A DNA stretch of 64,000 nucleotides, from the NCBI GenBank assembly GCA_048941605.1, contig JBHLNL010000004.1, positions 1 to 64,000 of the forward strand, given 5' to 3'. The position numbers and the translations under genes are program-made. The notes under the pieces are model-generated. The model was not told the origin of the DNA. It saw only the letters and a program-made list of their open reading frames with translations, and made no database searches. Positions 43,497-52,219 of the stretch are shown here, in pieces (position 1 is the stretch's first letter; every line of letters begins with the position of its first letter). The DNA is from Loki-b32 sp048941605. GTDB lineage: Archaea; Asgardarchaeota; Lokiarchaeia; Sigyniarchaeales; SOKP01.

Positions 43497-45080
43497 ATGG
43501 GCAATATTTATATTTGTCGAGAATGTGGATACTCGTTTCCAGATGAACTTTCTCAATTGATAGAAAGTAATATTCAAGTTTATTGCGAAAGATGTGGTTC
43601 TCCTTTTATTATAGAAGGAATTAAATTTAAACCAGCACCAACGCCATATTTAAGGAAAAAAAAACCATATCATGTATTATCTGAGAAGAAATCCTCTAAT
43701 TTAGAAAAGTTTATTCTATTTCTAAATAAAATTTCTTTTATACCTTTATTTATTTTTACGTGTGTTTCTTTTGGGTTAATTGCTGAAATAATAATTAAAT
43801 ATGATATGACAATTTTGTTTGATCGAATAGTGCATGGTTTATTAGGGCTATTTCTATTAATTTATGATAGAGCTTATATTGCCCCCAAAGTAAAAGAGAA
43901 AAAGTTTAACGATATTTTTCTGGATGCATTTTGTTGGGGGATTTTAGGTTGTATTTTATATGGTACAGGAGCTATTGTCCTCATAAAAGGTATTTTTATT
44001 GTATTCTATGTAATTTCAGATTCTAAAAATACTGATTTTAAAACATACGATTATGGCTTGCTCGCGAAAGATTCATTGAATTATTTTTCTGCTAAAGCAG
44101 GTCTTCTAATTGTATTATTTGGTGTATATAGGGCATACTCAGACAGAATCTACATCCCAACAGGCTGGAGAATCATAATAAATATACCAATTCATATCGA
44201 AATCCCTTTAGAATTATTAATTTATTTTGGTTTTCTGGTTATCGCACTAATAGTTTTACTTATAGATAGTAGATCAAGAAGCAAGATTAAAGAGAAACAG
44301 AAATTTACTGTGATGGACGGACTCAAATTTTTCATTCTTGGAATTTTAGGAGTTCTCTTTTACGCGACTGGGATTTTTATACTTTTAAAAGGAATTTTGA
44401 TATTTTTCTTGTGCTTAGGTAAACCGAGAGAATTAATAAAAAAAGTTCCTGAAGTTGATGAAAAGATAGCTCATATTCCTGTTCCTCCAATCCCCCCAAG
44501 CCCTCCAATATCCCCTTATAGAAGATTAGAGCATCCTCCTTTGATAATTTCAGAAGAAAAGGAAACTCAACTAAAACCTGCTGAGGAACCTATTGAAATT
44601 AAAGTATCTGAAGCTCCAAAAAAAGAAGAAATTAAGATTGAACCAGAAAAAGTAGAAGAATTCCGTGTTAAAATTGAAGAAGAGAGGGTCAGAAGGGAGA
44701 AAGAATTTGAATTAAAATTGCATGATTCTCTATTACCTGTCAAGGATGAAAAAGATAAGAAATTAGTTAAAGAATACTTCTCAAAAATATTTGCTGTTTT
44801 GTCTAAAGATTTAAGGAAACAAATAATAGATTTAAAAATTTCGAAAAAAGAAAAGAATGAATTACTCGAGGAACTTGCATTTCTAACAAAAGAAGAGCAA
44901 GTTAAGTATATCGAAGCTATTGTTAATTTATATAAAGAAATCCCCAAAAAATTGATAAATAGAATTCGTAAACTTCCTAATGTTAAACCTAAACATTATG
45001 ATAAAATTGTTGAAGAATTAAAATATATGGATTATGATGAACAAATAAAATTTATCCAATTCTTAGAGGAAAACGCCTAA
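43497..45080 (+). CDS. Zinc-ribbon membrane protein with long charged C-terminal domain
   Basis: 527 residues. The N-terminal zinc ribbon has C7-x2-C10 and C30-x2-C33 (YICRECGYSFPDEL, YCERCGSPF). Around six hydrophobic helices follow (about 70-305), then a proline-rich linker (VPPIPPSPPISPYRR), a charged Lys/Glu segment and a compact helical C-terminal domain (about 405-527: SKIFAVLSKDLRKQIIDL, KLPNVKPKHYDKIVEELKYMDYDEQIKF in parts). The topology places ribbon and C-terminal domain in the cytoplasm if the number of helices is even. Function unknown. A winged-helix gene starts two bases after its stop, so the two are co-translated. Confidence 0.65.
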   Translation: MGNIYICRECGYSFPDELSQLIESNIQVYCERCGSPFIIEGIKFKPAPTPYLRKKKPYHVLSEKKSSNLEKFILFLNKISFIPLFIFTCVSFGLIAEIIIKYDMTILFDRIVHGLLGLFLLIYDRAYIAPKVKEKKFNDIFLDAFCWGILGCILYGTGAIVLIKGIFIVFYVISDSKNTDFKTYDYGLLAKDSLNYFSAKAGLLIVLFGVYRAYSDRIYIPTGWRIIINIPIHIEIPLELLIYFGFLVIALIVLLIDSRSRSKIKEKQKFTVMDGLKFFILGILGVLFYATGIFILLKGILIFFLCLGKPRELIKKVPEVDEKIAHIPVPPIPPSPPISPYRRLEHPPLIISEEKETQLKPAEEPIEIKVSEAPKKEEIKIEPEKVEEFRVKIEEERVRREKEFELKLHDSLLPVKDEKDKKLVKEYFSKIFAVLSKDLRKQIIDLKISKKEKNELLEELAFLTKEEQVKYIEAIVNLYKEIPKKLINRIRKLPNVKPKHYDKIVEELKYMDYDEQIKFIQFLEENA

Positions 45081-45082
45081 AC

Positions 45083-45979
45083 ATGTCCCTTGAAAAGAAA
45101 AGAGAACCTAGAGGAAATAAGGAAAAAGAAAATCTACAGGAGAGCTCATTTAGGCGTCTTGATTTTAAACCATTAGGGGAAAAGAGTGAATTAAGCCTTG
45201 AGACAGAAGTAATAAAAGAAGAAATTGTTGAAGAGTTAATTGAAATTGAAAAAGATGTTTTAGAAATTGCTGAAGATATATTAAAATTAAAAAGATATGA
45301 TACTGAATTTGAGATTGAATCAGAAGCTCAAATTCAAAAATATCCGATAATTGAAAAATTATATGCAAAATGCATTGCTAGACTTTCTTATAAGAAGGGA
45401 TATAGTAAAGAGGAGATATTTTTAGCAATTCGGAGTTTAGAGGAGAAGAATTGGATTGTAACGAATGAAAGAAGAACAAAATTAGAAATACTTACAAATG
45501 AAAAGCTTGTGCAAATACTTGATTTTATAAAAGAAAATCCAGGTATTCATGCTAGAGATGATAAAATTGAAAAAGAATTAGAAATTACGAGAACTCCATT
45601 TTTAAAACATATAATGACTCTTGAAAGATTTAAACTAATAAGATCTAAGAAAATAGGCAAAACTCTTCATTATTTCTTGGCAGATGTTCCCGAGGATTAT
45701 GATAAATTTAAGATTATTTTTCTAAATCCATTGATTCCTAATATATTAGAAGAAATATTTAAAGATGAAGAAGTTACCATTAGTAAAATGGGAGAAAATC
45801 TTGATTTTTATTCAGGTACTATATTATATCACATTAAAAAGTTAAAAAATCTCAATATTATAAGATCAGCTAAGAATAAATCAGGGAAAAAAATTTTTCT
45901 TATTAATATTGAACTTCTTAAAAAATATAATGATTTTTTTGATGAACCTGATTTTTCACAATTACTTCAAGGGCTTTAA
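45083..45979 (+). CDS. Winged-helix protein with two or three HTH units
   Basis: 298 residues. The first 70 are charged, Glu/Lys rich and helical. A first helix-turn-helix-like unit lies at about 100-135 (RLSYKKGYSKEEIFLAIRSLEEKNWIV). The second (160-200) starts QILDFIKENPGIHARDDKIEKELEITRTPFLKHIMTLERF in parts, a typical archaeal wHTH. The third (230-285) repeats the pattern with GENLDFYSGTILYHIKKL. Two bases separate it from the upstream membrane protein gene. The pair may work as a membrane sensor with a DNA-binding partner; this is inferred from linkage. Ligand and targets unknown. Confidence 0.75.
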   Translation: MSLEKKREPRGNKEKENLQESSFRRLDFKPLGEKSELSLETEVIKEEIVEELIEIEKDVLEIAEDILKLKRYDTEFEIESEAQIQKYPIIEKLYAKCIARLSYKKGYSKEEIFLAIRSLEEKNWIVTNERRTKLEILTNEKLVQILDFIKENPGIHARDDKIEKELEITRTPFLKHIMTLERFKLIRSKKIGKTLHYFLADVPEDYDKFKIIFLNPLIPNILEEIFKDEEVTISKMGENLDFYSGTILYHIKKLKNLNIIRSAKNKSGKKIFLINIELLKKYNDFFDEPDFSQLLQGL

Positions 45980-45995
45980 TAGCATGTATTATTTT

Positions 45996-46874
45996 TTAAA
46001 TTAATTCATATTTTATTTGTGGTAAAGCATTCATCAATATTTTAATTGCATTATCAATTCCATTTTCCATATTAGGATGAATCTCATTTGAATTAAGCAA
46101 ATCATATTTCGGATGACCCGGTAGATCAGAAACAGAAAGAATGGAACCTGTTTTTATATTATATATCTTACCTAACAAAAATAATACAGAAGACTCCATA
46201 TCAACACATTGAACGTTTATTGAACTCAAAGCACGAATAAAATCTTGACTTTCACAAAAAAGAGCATCTGTAGTCCATAAATCTGCTAATTCTACTTTAT
46301 CTGATAAGATTAATTTAGCTTTGCTAAACAATATCTCTTTAATTATCTCATTAGGTTTACTAATAAATATAGTTTGATTCCCCGTAAATATATTTTGGAA
46401 GGTTCCAATTGGATTAGAGATTGATTCCAATTCATTTACTAAATGTGGATTCTCCCTAATATATTGGGGGCTCGTACCTTCATCACAAAAAGCTAATTTA
46501 GGTATTATTACATCACCAATGTTAATAGTCATAATTGAATTTTCAATTCCACCACATACATCAATTCTAATAATCACTTTTGTTTTACATCGTTTTAAGG
46601 CTTCTACTGTCATAGCACAATTTGGGGATCCAATTAAAGACCGAATAATGCTAACTCTAACATTATTCAACTCTCCATTATATACTCTACCATAGTTTCG
46701 CTTATTTTGTAGTTTTTGTAAAAGTTTTTTCATTACATTTTTGATAGCAGGGAGGATTACGATTTCATTAACATTTGAAGTTCCTGTCTCAAGGATCATC
46801 CTTACGATTTTCTCATCCACACTTATAAATTTTAAACCAACGTTTAACAATTCACTTTTGATTCTATTTAACAT
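45996..46874 (-). CDS. Nucleoside phosphorylase (PNP/UDP family)
   Basis: About 292 residues of the PNP_UDP_1 fold. Seen: IRSLIGSPNCAMTVEAL (phosphate-binding type), IIRIDVCGGIENSI, the base/ribose region QCVDMESSVLFLLGKIYNIKTGSILSVSD in parts with the conserved MESS motif. These enzymes cleave purine or uracil nucleosides with phosphate, or nucleosides in salvage of methylthioadenosine. Exact base not decidable. ATG 46874 is chosen over the TTG two codons upstream. Confidence 0.85.
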   Translation of the reverse strand: MLNRIKSELLNVGLKFISVDEKIVRMILETGTSNVNEIVILPAIKNVMKKLLQKLQNKRNYGRVYNGELNNVRVSIIRSLIGSPNCAMTVEALKRCKTKVIIRIDVCGGIENSIMTINIGDVIIPKLAFCDEGTSPQYIRENPHLVNELESISNPIGTFQNIFTGNQTIFISKPNEIIKEILFSKAKLILSDKVELADLWTTDALFCESQDFIRALSSINVQCVDMESSVLFLLGKIYNIKTGSILSVSDLPGHPKYDLLNSNEIHPNMENGIDNAIKILMNALPQIKYELI

Positions 46875-47051
46875 AGTCAACCATAAACTTATTTATCTTA
46901 AGAAACCAAATTATCTATTTTGGTTATATTCTATAAGTATGCTACTAATTATTTAATTACTTATAATTTTTAAGAAAATAATTTAATATCTTGTCTAAAT
47001 ACATTTATTTATAAAAAGTACTAAGATTTTTGAGTTTAAAGTGGTAGCTTA

Positions 47052-48344
47052 ATGAAAAATAGATATATCATTGACAATAAAATTACTAATGAATTTGTTG
47101 AAACTTACACTAAAACAACTTATAGAATTATTGGAGAAAATAAACATTCATCAATCAAACCTTGCCATTGGCTTGAACAGAGATTAATGACTGGAAGAGA
47201 TAATCGCAATTGCTATAAAGGAGTTTTTGGAATACAGAGTCATCGATGTTTACAAAATACTCCTTCATTACCATTTTGCAATCATCAATGCGTTTTTTGC
47301 TGGAGAGATATCGAATCTGGATCATTGAGTAGTGAGTTTATTGTTGAACCAGACAATCCTAAACTTCTTGTTGATGAAATGTTTCGACATCATATAGATA
47401 TTATTAAGAACCACTTACCTCTTAGGCGATATCTCGATAACTATGAAATAATGATTGATATTCTTTATTTCATGCTTATAAATAATCAAAAATCCCATTC
47501 AATAAATTCACTTAGCAGTAATATTCATGTTTCAAAAAATAAAATTGAACGGGCTGTAACACTCCTAAAAAACCAAGAATATATTACAACAAACAATAAT
47601 TCCCCAAATAATTTTAGGTTAGATAATGATATTGATTGTTGTATCAGTTCTAGAGATGAACTTGAAGTATTAATTAATAGAGTATTAACTTCACCTGATG
47701 AAATAATACAAGCCCATAGTGAAGCAATGATACCAAATCATGCTGCAATTTCCCTCGATGGAGAGCCCCTTTTATATCCAAAAATTTCTGAATTTATTCA
47801 AGAATTTAAGAATCGTAATATGACAACATTTATAGTTACTAATGGTACATTACCAAAAAGAATAGAACATTTAGATCCATTCCCATCTCAATTATATATC
47901 ACATTACCAGCTCCAAATGAAGACATTTATAAAACTATTTGCCGCCCTATGATTAGAAATGGTTGGGATAAAATAAAGCAAAGTCTTGAGATGATTAATT
48001 CTTTATCAGGTAGAACAGTTGTAAGATTAACTGCTGTTAAGAATCTTAATATAAATGAAAAATTTATCACTGAATATGCTAAAATAATAGATAAAATAAA
48101 TCCTAATTTTTTTGAAATAAAGGGATTTACTTTGCAAGCAAAAGCATTATTAATAAAGGAAAGAGTGAAAGGAAACAAGCAATTACAAGATTACTTTCCA
48201 GATTATGACTATTTGGAAGATTTAGCATTAAAATTTGAGAATATGAGCGGATTTCCATTAATTTATAAGAATAAAGCTAGTAGAGATTTTCTTTTCTCAG
48301 TAAATTGGGAACAAACTAAAGACCCAAAAATAACCAATATATAA
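47052..48344 (+). CDS. taw1: Taw1/TYW1, tRNA 4-demethylwyosine synthase, with inserted HTH domain
   Basis: 430 residues, longer than the archaeal norm of about 310-340. Taw1 is a radical-SAM enzyme adding the tricyclic ring to m1G37 of tRNA-Phe using pyruvate. The radical-SAM triad is CNHQCVFCW (C76, C80, C83), and the second cluster uses C38, C54 and C66 as in characterised enzymes. The late motifs EAMIPNHAAISLDGEPLLYP and VVRLTAVK are normal. Between about residues 122 and 218 the sequence departs from the family, and residues 133-182 look like a winged helix (SLSSNIHVSKNKIERAVTLL). A tRNA- or protein-binding insert is inferred. Confidence 0.9.
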   Translation: MKNRYIIDNKITNEFVETYTKTTYRIIGENKHSSIKPCHWLEQRLMTGRDNRNCYKGVFGIQSHRCLQNTPSLPFCNHQCVFCWRDIESGSLSSEFIVEPDNPKLLVDEMFRHHIDIIKNHLPLRRYLDNYEIMIDILYFMLINNQKSHSINSLSSNIHVSKNKIERAVTLLKNQEYITTNNNSPNNFRLDNDIDCCISSRDELEVLINRVLTSPDEIIQAHSEAMIPNHAAISLDGEPLLYPKISEFIQEFKNRNMTTFIVTNGTLPKRIEHLDPFPSQLYITLPAPNEDIYKTICRPMIRNGWDKIKQSLEMINSLSGRTVVRLTAVKNLNINEKFITEYAKIIDKINPNFFEIKGFTLQAKALLIKERVKGNKQLQDYFPDYDYLEDLALKFENMSGFPLIYKNKASRDFLFSVNWEQTKDPKITNI

Positions 48345-48349
48345 AAAGA

Positions 48350-48982
48350 CTATTTTTTTTCCAAATATTTTTGAATAATAGCTTTTAGCTTTTGTAGATT
48401 TTGTCTTTTCAAAGCGGAGAATTCTAAGTATGGTAATTTAGCTTGTTCACTTAAAATAAAATCATCTAAATGAATTAATTTCAAACCACATTCTTTTGCT
48501 GAGTTGAGAAATAGAGATATAATTTTTTTCTTATCAAAATTAGATACCTTATCGATTTTATTAAATATTATAAGAATAGGAATATGAAATTCCCCCAGAA
48601 ATTGAATCAATTCAAAACTTAAAGGAATTGTTTTCTTATTTTGAATAAAATATTTATTTAGCTCATCTTCAATTCTTAAAATATTAATTACGACTAATCC
48701 AAAAAAATATTCTTTATTGTGCTTTTCAATATGAATTACTATTTGTTTTCTTATGTGCTCTGCCCGTCTTCGACTTGATTGACTTACATATCCAAATCCG
48801 GGAAGATCAACTATTTTGTAAGGTAAATTTTCTTGGTTAATAGATTTTATCAACATTGTACTGCCTGGAGTTTTACCAATTTTCCCTTTATATCTTCTAG
48901 GATTTGGTATCAATAATTTAGTTATTGAAGATTTCCCTACATTTGAATTTCCTATAATTAGTAATGACGGTTTTTGATTCAT
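48350..48982 (-). CDS. engB: EngB-family GTPase
   Basis: 210 residues of the TrmE-Era-EngA-EngB family. G1 GNSNVGKSS, switch I KTPGSTMLIKSI, G3 VDLPGFGYVS, G4 NKIDKV and G5 LEFSALKRQNL, all in order. EngB/YihA in bacteria aids large-subunit ribosome assembly; archaeal copies exist and probably share that role. Between G3 and G4 the protein has extra residues (SFELIQFLGEFHIP) near the family norm. Single gene, next to the unknown acidic protein and opposite to taw1. Confidence 0.93.
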   Translation of the reverse strand: MNQKPSLLIIGNSNVGKSSITKLLIPNPRRYKGKIGKTPGSTMLIKSINQENLPYKIVDLPGFGYVSQSSRRRAEHIRKQIVIHIEKHNKEYFFGLVVINILRIEDELNKYFIQNKKTIPLSFELIQFLGEFHIPILIIFNKIDKVSNFDKKKIISLFLNSAKECGLKLIHLDDFILSEQAKLPYLEFSALKRQNLQKLKAIIQKYLEKK

Positions 48983-49006
48983 TTTATTAGATAATAATTT
49001 TTATCT

Positions 49007-49897
49007 TTAAATATCCAGAAAATCATCGTTTAAAAAATCTTTAAACATCTGCTTCTTCACTTCTTCCTTTATAACAGGTCGTGTACTGATGGGCTCCCCT
49101 GCTTCTTCTAATATTTCTTTTAAAATATCTACATTAACATTAATTTTAAAATTTCTATCTTTTAGAAATCGCACAACTTGCTTATCATTCAAATTTAGCC
49201 TTAAGAGATAACCCAATCCAAAATAAAACTGGTGCTCAGGAATAGGATCAATTGGAGATTTACTTGTTACCTCTTTTAATATATCATATAATAATGTTTT
49301 TGAAGCAATGTGGTCTTCAACATTAAAAACCAAATAATAAAGTGCATGATACCAAATTTTATCACGTCTAGTCTTGATATAATCTAAAAACTTCTCAGGT
49401 GTGATTATTTCTTTTTCCTCTAAAGCCTTTCTTTTTAGAAGCTCCTGCTTAATTCTGTCCTCTAATTCTCTAGAAATTACTTGAGGAGTTTGGAGTTCAT
49501 TCCCTTGGTCGTGAGTTTCCATAATTTCTTCATGTTTAACTGTTTCAATTGCCTCTTGCATCTCTCTTAATTCATCAAAATCGATCTCATCCATATCAGA
49601 AAAATCAGAGATCATTGTTTCTTTAACCTCCCTCTGTTCTATTAACTCATCGACAATCTCTCCTTCAGAAGAGATTTCTTTACTAATGGAATTATCTTTA
49701 GGAGGTTCTTCACCTTCTTTTACCTTTGAAATTGCATCTTGTATCTCTTGAAGTTCTTCTATGTCTAAATCATCTAAATCAGAAAAATCTGATTCAAGTG
49801 CTTTCATATCTTTAAGGTAAGCTTCCAAATCATCTTCTTCTACTTCAAATTCTCGTTCATTTTGTTCTTCATTTTCTTCTTCTTGGTTTTCATTCAT
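49007..49897 (-). CDS. Acidic protein with an internal tandem motif, unknown function
   Basis: About 296 residues. The N-terminal 150 are very acidic and predicted disordered or helical, containing two near copies of a 27-residue unit: SDFSDLDDLDIEELQEIQ...SKVK and SDFSDMDEIDFDELREMQ...ETVK, separated by about 50 residues. The C-terminal half (160-300) is a helical, more ordered domain with a conserved aromatic run KIWYHALYYLVFNVEDH. I know no family for it. The repeated acidic motifs look like short linear binding segments for a partner protein. The ATG at 49897 is used; TTG 49909 is possible. Next to engB. Confidence 0.65.
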   Translation of the reverse strand: MNENQEEENEEQNEREFEVEEDDLEAYLKDMKALESDFSDLDDLDIEELQEIQDAISKVKEGEEPPKDNSISKEISSEGEIVDELIEQREVKETMISDFSDMDEIDFDELREMQEAIETVKHEEIMETHDQGNELQTPQVISRELEDRIKQELLKRKALEEKEIITPEKFLDYIKTRRDKIWYHALYYLVFNVEDHIASKTLLYDILKEVTSKSPIDPIPEHQFYFGLGYLLRLNLNDKQVVRFLKDRNFKINVNVDILKEILEEAGEPISTRPVIKEEVKKQMFKDFLNDDFLDI

Positions 49898-50000
49898 TCT
49901 CGTTGACAATAGTACTTTAATAAAATTTTTGATATTATTATAATTAAAATATTGATATTCGTATAATTATAAATTGTCCTAAATATTAATAGACTTTAAT

Positions 50001-50714
50001 ATGGAAAAAATTAACTTAGAAAATTATAAAGGTATAATATGGGACCTTGATGGGACAATATATGATATCACAGCTGCAATCAAAAAAGCAGTTGATGATG
50101 TGATTGAGAAATATAGTTTAACTGTTAACCGAAATGAAATAATGGAAGAAGTGGCCCATTTAATTGAGGAAATTCAAAATTTTCCTGTACCTAAAATTCT
50201 TCTTAATTCCTACGAACTTTTAAAAGTTAATTTTTTGGATGGCCTTACATTTTTTAAAAAAATTAGAATAGCAATTTTTTTATTCAATCAATTTAATAAG
50301 TATAAAGAAGCTGAATCTACTATATTTGAGGGAATAGATAAATTAATAAAATTGTTATTCAATAAAAAGCTAGAAATGGCGATTTTAACAAACAATAAAA
50401 GTCAATATGCTGAGGAAGTCTTAGAGAAATTTAATCTTACAAAATATTTTAATACAATTATAGGGTTTAATGAAGTTTCGGAAGTTAAACCCAATCCTGA
50501 AGGAATTCTAAAAATCCTTGATAAATGGAATATAAAACCATCAGAAGCTATTTTCGTCGGAGATATGTCAACTGATGTAGATGCTGGAAAGGCTGCAGAA
50601 GTGAAAATGGTATGCGTAGCAAGTGGATTGGCCCAAAAACAAACATTACAACAACATCATCCTGATATCTTGGTAGATGATACCAACCAATTAATTCAAC
50701 TCTTCAATATTTGA
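50001..50714 (+). CDS. HAD-superfamily hydrolase (phosphoglycolate phosphatase-like)
   Basis: 237 residues of the HAD-IA type. Seen: WDLDGTIYD with the nucleophile Asp, ILTNNKSQYAEEVL with the second motif, VKPNPEGILKIL with the conserved Lys and IFVGDMSTDVDAGKAA with the acid pair. A helical cap fills residues 30-90, so a substrate of small to middle size. Phosphoglycolate phosphatase, phosphoserine phosphatase or similar cannot be told apart. Single gene 115 bases before the twin GTPase genes. Confidence 0.88.
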   Translation: MEKINLENYKGIIWDLDGTIYDITAAIKKAVDDVIEKYSLTVNRNEIMEEVAHLIEEIQNFPVPKILLNSYELLKVNFLDGLTFFKKIRIAIFLFNQFNKYKEAESTIFEGIDKLIKLLFNKKLEMAILTNNKSQYAEEVLEKFNLTKYFNTIIGFNEVSEVKPNPEGILKILDKWNIKPSEAIFVGDMSTDVDAGKAAEVKMVCVASGLAQKQTLQQHHPDILVDDTNQLIQLFNI

Positions 50715-50829
50715 TCAATTTCATTCTTTAGTCATATTAAAGTTATTGAAAATAATGTTTTAGCAAGGCTTAAAAGATCTTATTATTACTATAAAGAAAA
50801 GAAATATTAAAAAATTTCAACTTAAGATA

Positions 50830-51384
50830 ATGAGCAATAAAGCTTTTGGGTTTAAAATAGTGGTTGTAGGAGATGCGGCTGTTGGTAAGACTTCATTAAT
50901 AAAAAGATATACAACTAATACGTTTGAAAAGGATTATATTTCTACGTTAGGGATGCAATTTTCGAGATATGAAGAAACTTTAAGTGGAATAATGATTGAG
51001 TTATTCTTATGGGATTTAGCAGGTCAAGAATCATTTGCTACGTTACGTGAAAGATTTTATAAAGGAAGTAGCGGCGCTATTATTGTATTTTCACTTGCCC
51101 CTGAAGAGATCGAAACTTATCGTAATATTGATAAATGGCTTTTACATATTAAAGATGCATGCGGTAATATACCTATAGTTTTATTTGGAAATAAAGCCGA
51201 TTTAGTTGATCAAAATGCAATTGCATCTAGCCCTAATTATGAAACCTCAGATGTTCATGTTCAGAAATTTTCACAAGATCATAATATTAGTGAATATTTT
51301 AGAACAAGTGCTTTAACAGGTCAAGGTGTTAAAGAAGGTTTTCAAACATTAGTGAAAAAACTATATCATCGAGCCAACATTTAA
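50830..51384 (+). CDS. Ras-like small GTPase, twin 1
   Basis: 184 residues. P-loop GDAAVGKT (14-21), switch I threonine within YISTLGMQF (T39), WDLAGQESF with the catalytic Gln (61-69), NKADL (121-125) and RTSALTG (158-164), so all nucleotide motifs are intact. The stretch between NKAD and SAL is several residues longer than in Ras and includes ASSPNYETSDV. No C-terminal Cys. It is most similar to the next gene, with which it forms a tandem pair. Ras/Rab-like in character; its partners are not known. Confidence 0.94.
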   Translation: MSNKAFGFKIVVVGDAAVGKTSLIKRYTTNTFEKDYISTLGMQFSRYEETLSGIMIELFLWDLAGQESFATLRERFYKGSSGAIIVFSLAPEEIETYRNIDKWLLHIKDACGNIPIVLFGNKADLVDQNAIASSPNYETSDVHVQKFSQDHNISEYFRTSALTGQGVKEGFQTLVKKLYHRANI

Positions 51385-51598
51385 ATTGAACAGTTCTTCT
51401 TATACTATTTTTATCAATTTATTTATCTCAACTCGAATTCATTCAATTTTAAAATATAGAGATATTATAGTCCTTTTAATTCTACACATCAGTATGATAC
51501 ATTAAAATTATTTGAAATTAATGTATTGAATAAATTTAAAATATCTGATTTTTATTATTTAAAAAAGGAAATTAGACTTAGAAGGATGGATAAAGAAA

Positions 51599-52171
51599 AT
51601 GAGCGACGATGAAAAAGGTTATGGGTTCAAAATTTGCGTTATTGGAGATGGAGCTGTAGGAAAAACATCCTTAATTAAAAAATATACTCAAGGATCCTTT
51701 CAGAAGGAGTATATCTCAACTTTAGGAACACAATTCTCGAAATATGAAGAAATAATTGATGGAGAGAAGGTTGGATTGTTTCTATGGGATATTGCAGGCC
51801 AAGACTCATTTCAAGCATTACGCCAAAGATTTTATATAGGAAGTAGTGGAGCTATAATTGTCTTTTCTCATGCTCCAGATCAAATTGAGAGTTATAGTCA
51901 TGTTTCTAAATGGTTTGAGGATCTTAAAAAACATTGTGGGAGTATACCGATAGTTTTATTTGGAAATAAAGTGGATTTAGTTGATAATGGAGAGTTAGCA
52001 TCAAATCCGAATTTACCGACATCTGACACAATTGTTGATAAATTTGCGAAAGATAATAGATTCATTGGTTATTATAAAACGAGTGCGTTAACAGGTCAAG
52101 GAGTAACTGATGCTTTTAAAGCACTTGTTAAAAAATTATATATGATTGCTAAGATCTCAAGTTTTACTTAG
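51599..52171 (+). CDS. Ras-like small GTPase, twin 2
   Basis: 190 residues, clearly duplicated with the preceding gene: P-loop GDGAVGKT (16-23), YISTLGTQFSKYE with switch I threonine, WDIAGQDSF, NKVDLV and KTSALTGQG. It shares the unusual insert (ASNPNLPTSDT) after NKVD. An acidic N-terminal MSDDEKG and a C-terminal serine/lysine end differ from the twin. ATG 51599 is used. The 214 bases between the two give each a separate promoter. All catalytic residues are retained; the role may be partly redundant. Confidence 0.94.
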   Translation: MSDDEKGYGFKICVIGDGAVGKTSLIKKYTQGSFQKEYISTLGTQFSKYEEIIDGEKVGLFLWDIAGQDSFQALRQRFYIGSSGAIIVFSHAPDQIESYSHVSKWFEDLKKHCGSIPIVLFGNKVDLVDNGELASNPNLPTSDTIVDKFAKDNRFIGYYKTSALTGQGVTDAFKALVKKLYMIAKISSFT

Positions 52172-52219
52172 ATCTTGTTAATTTTTATGTAATTATTTGA
52201 AAAAAGTATTAAAAAAAAA

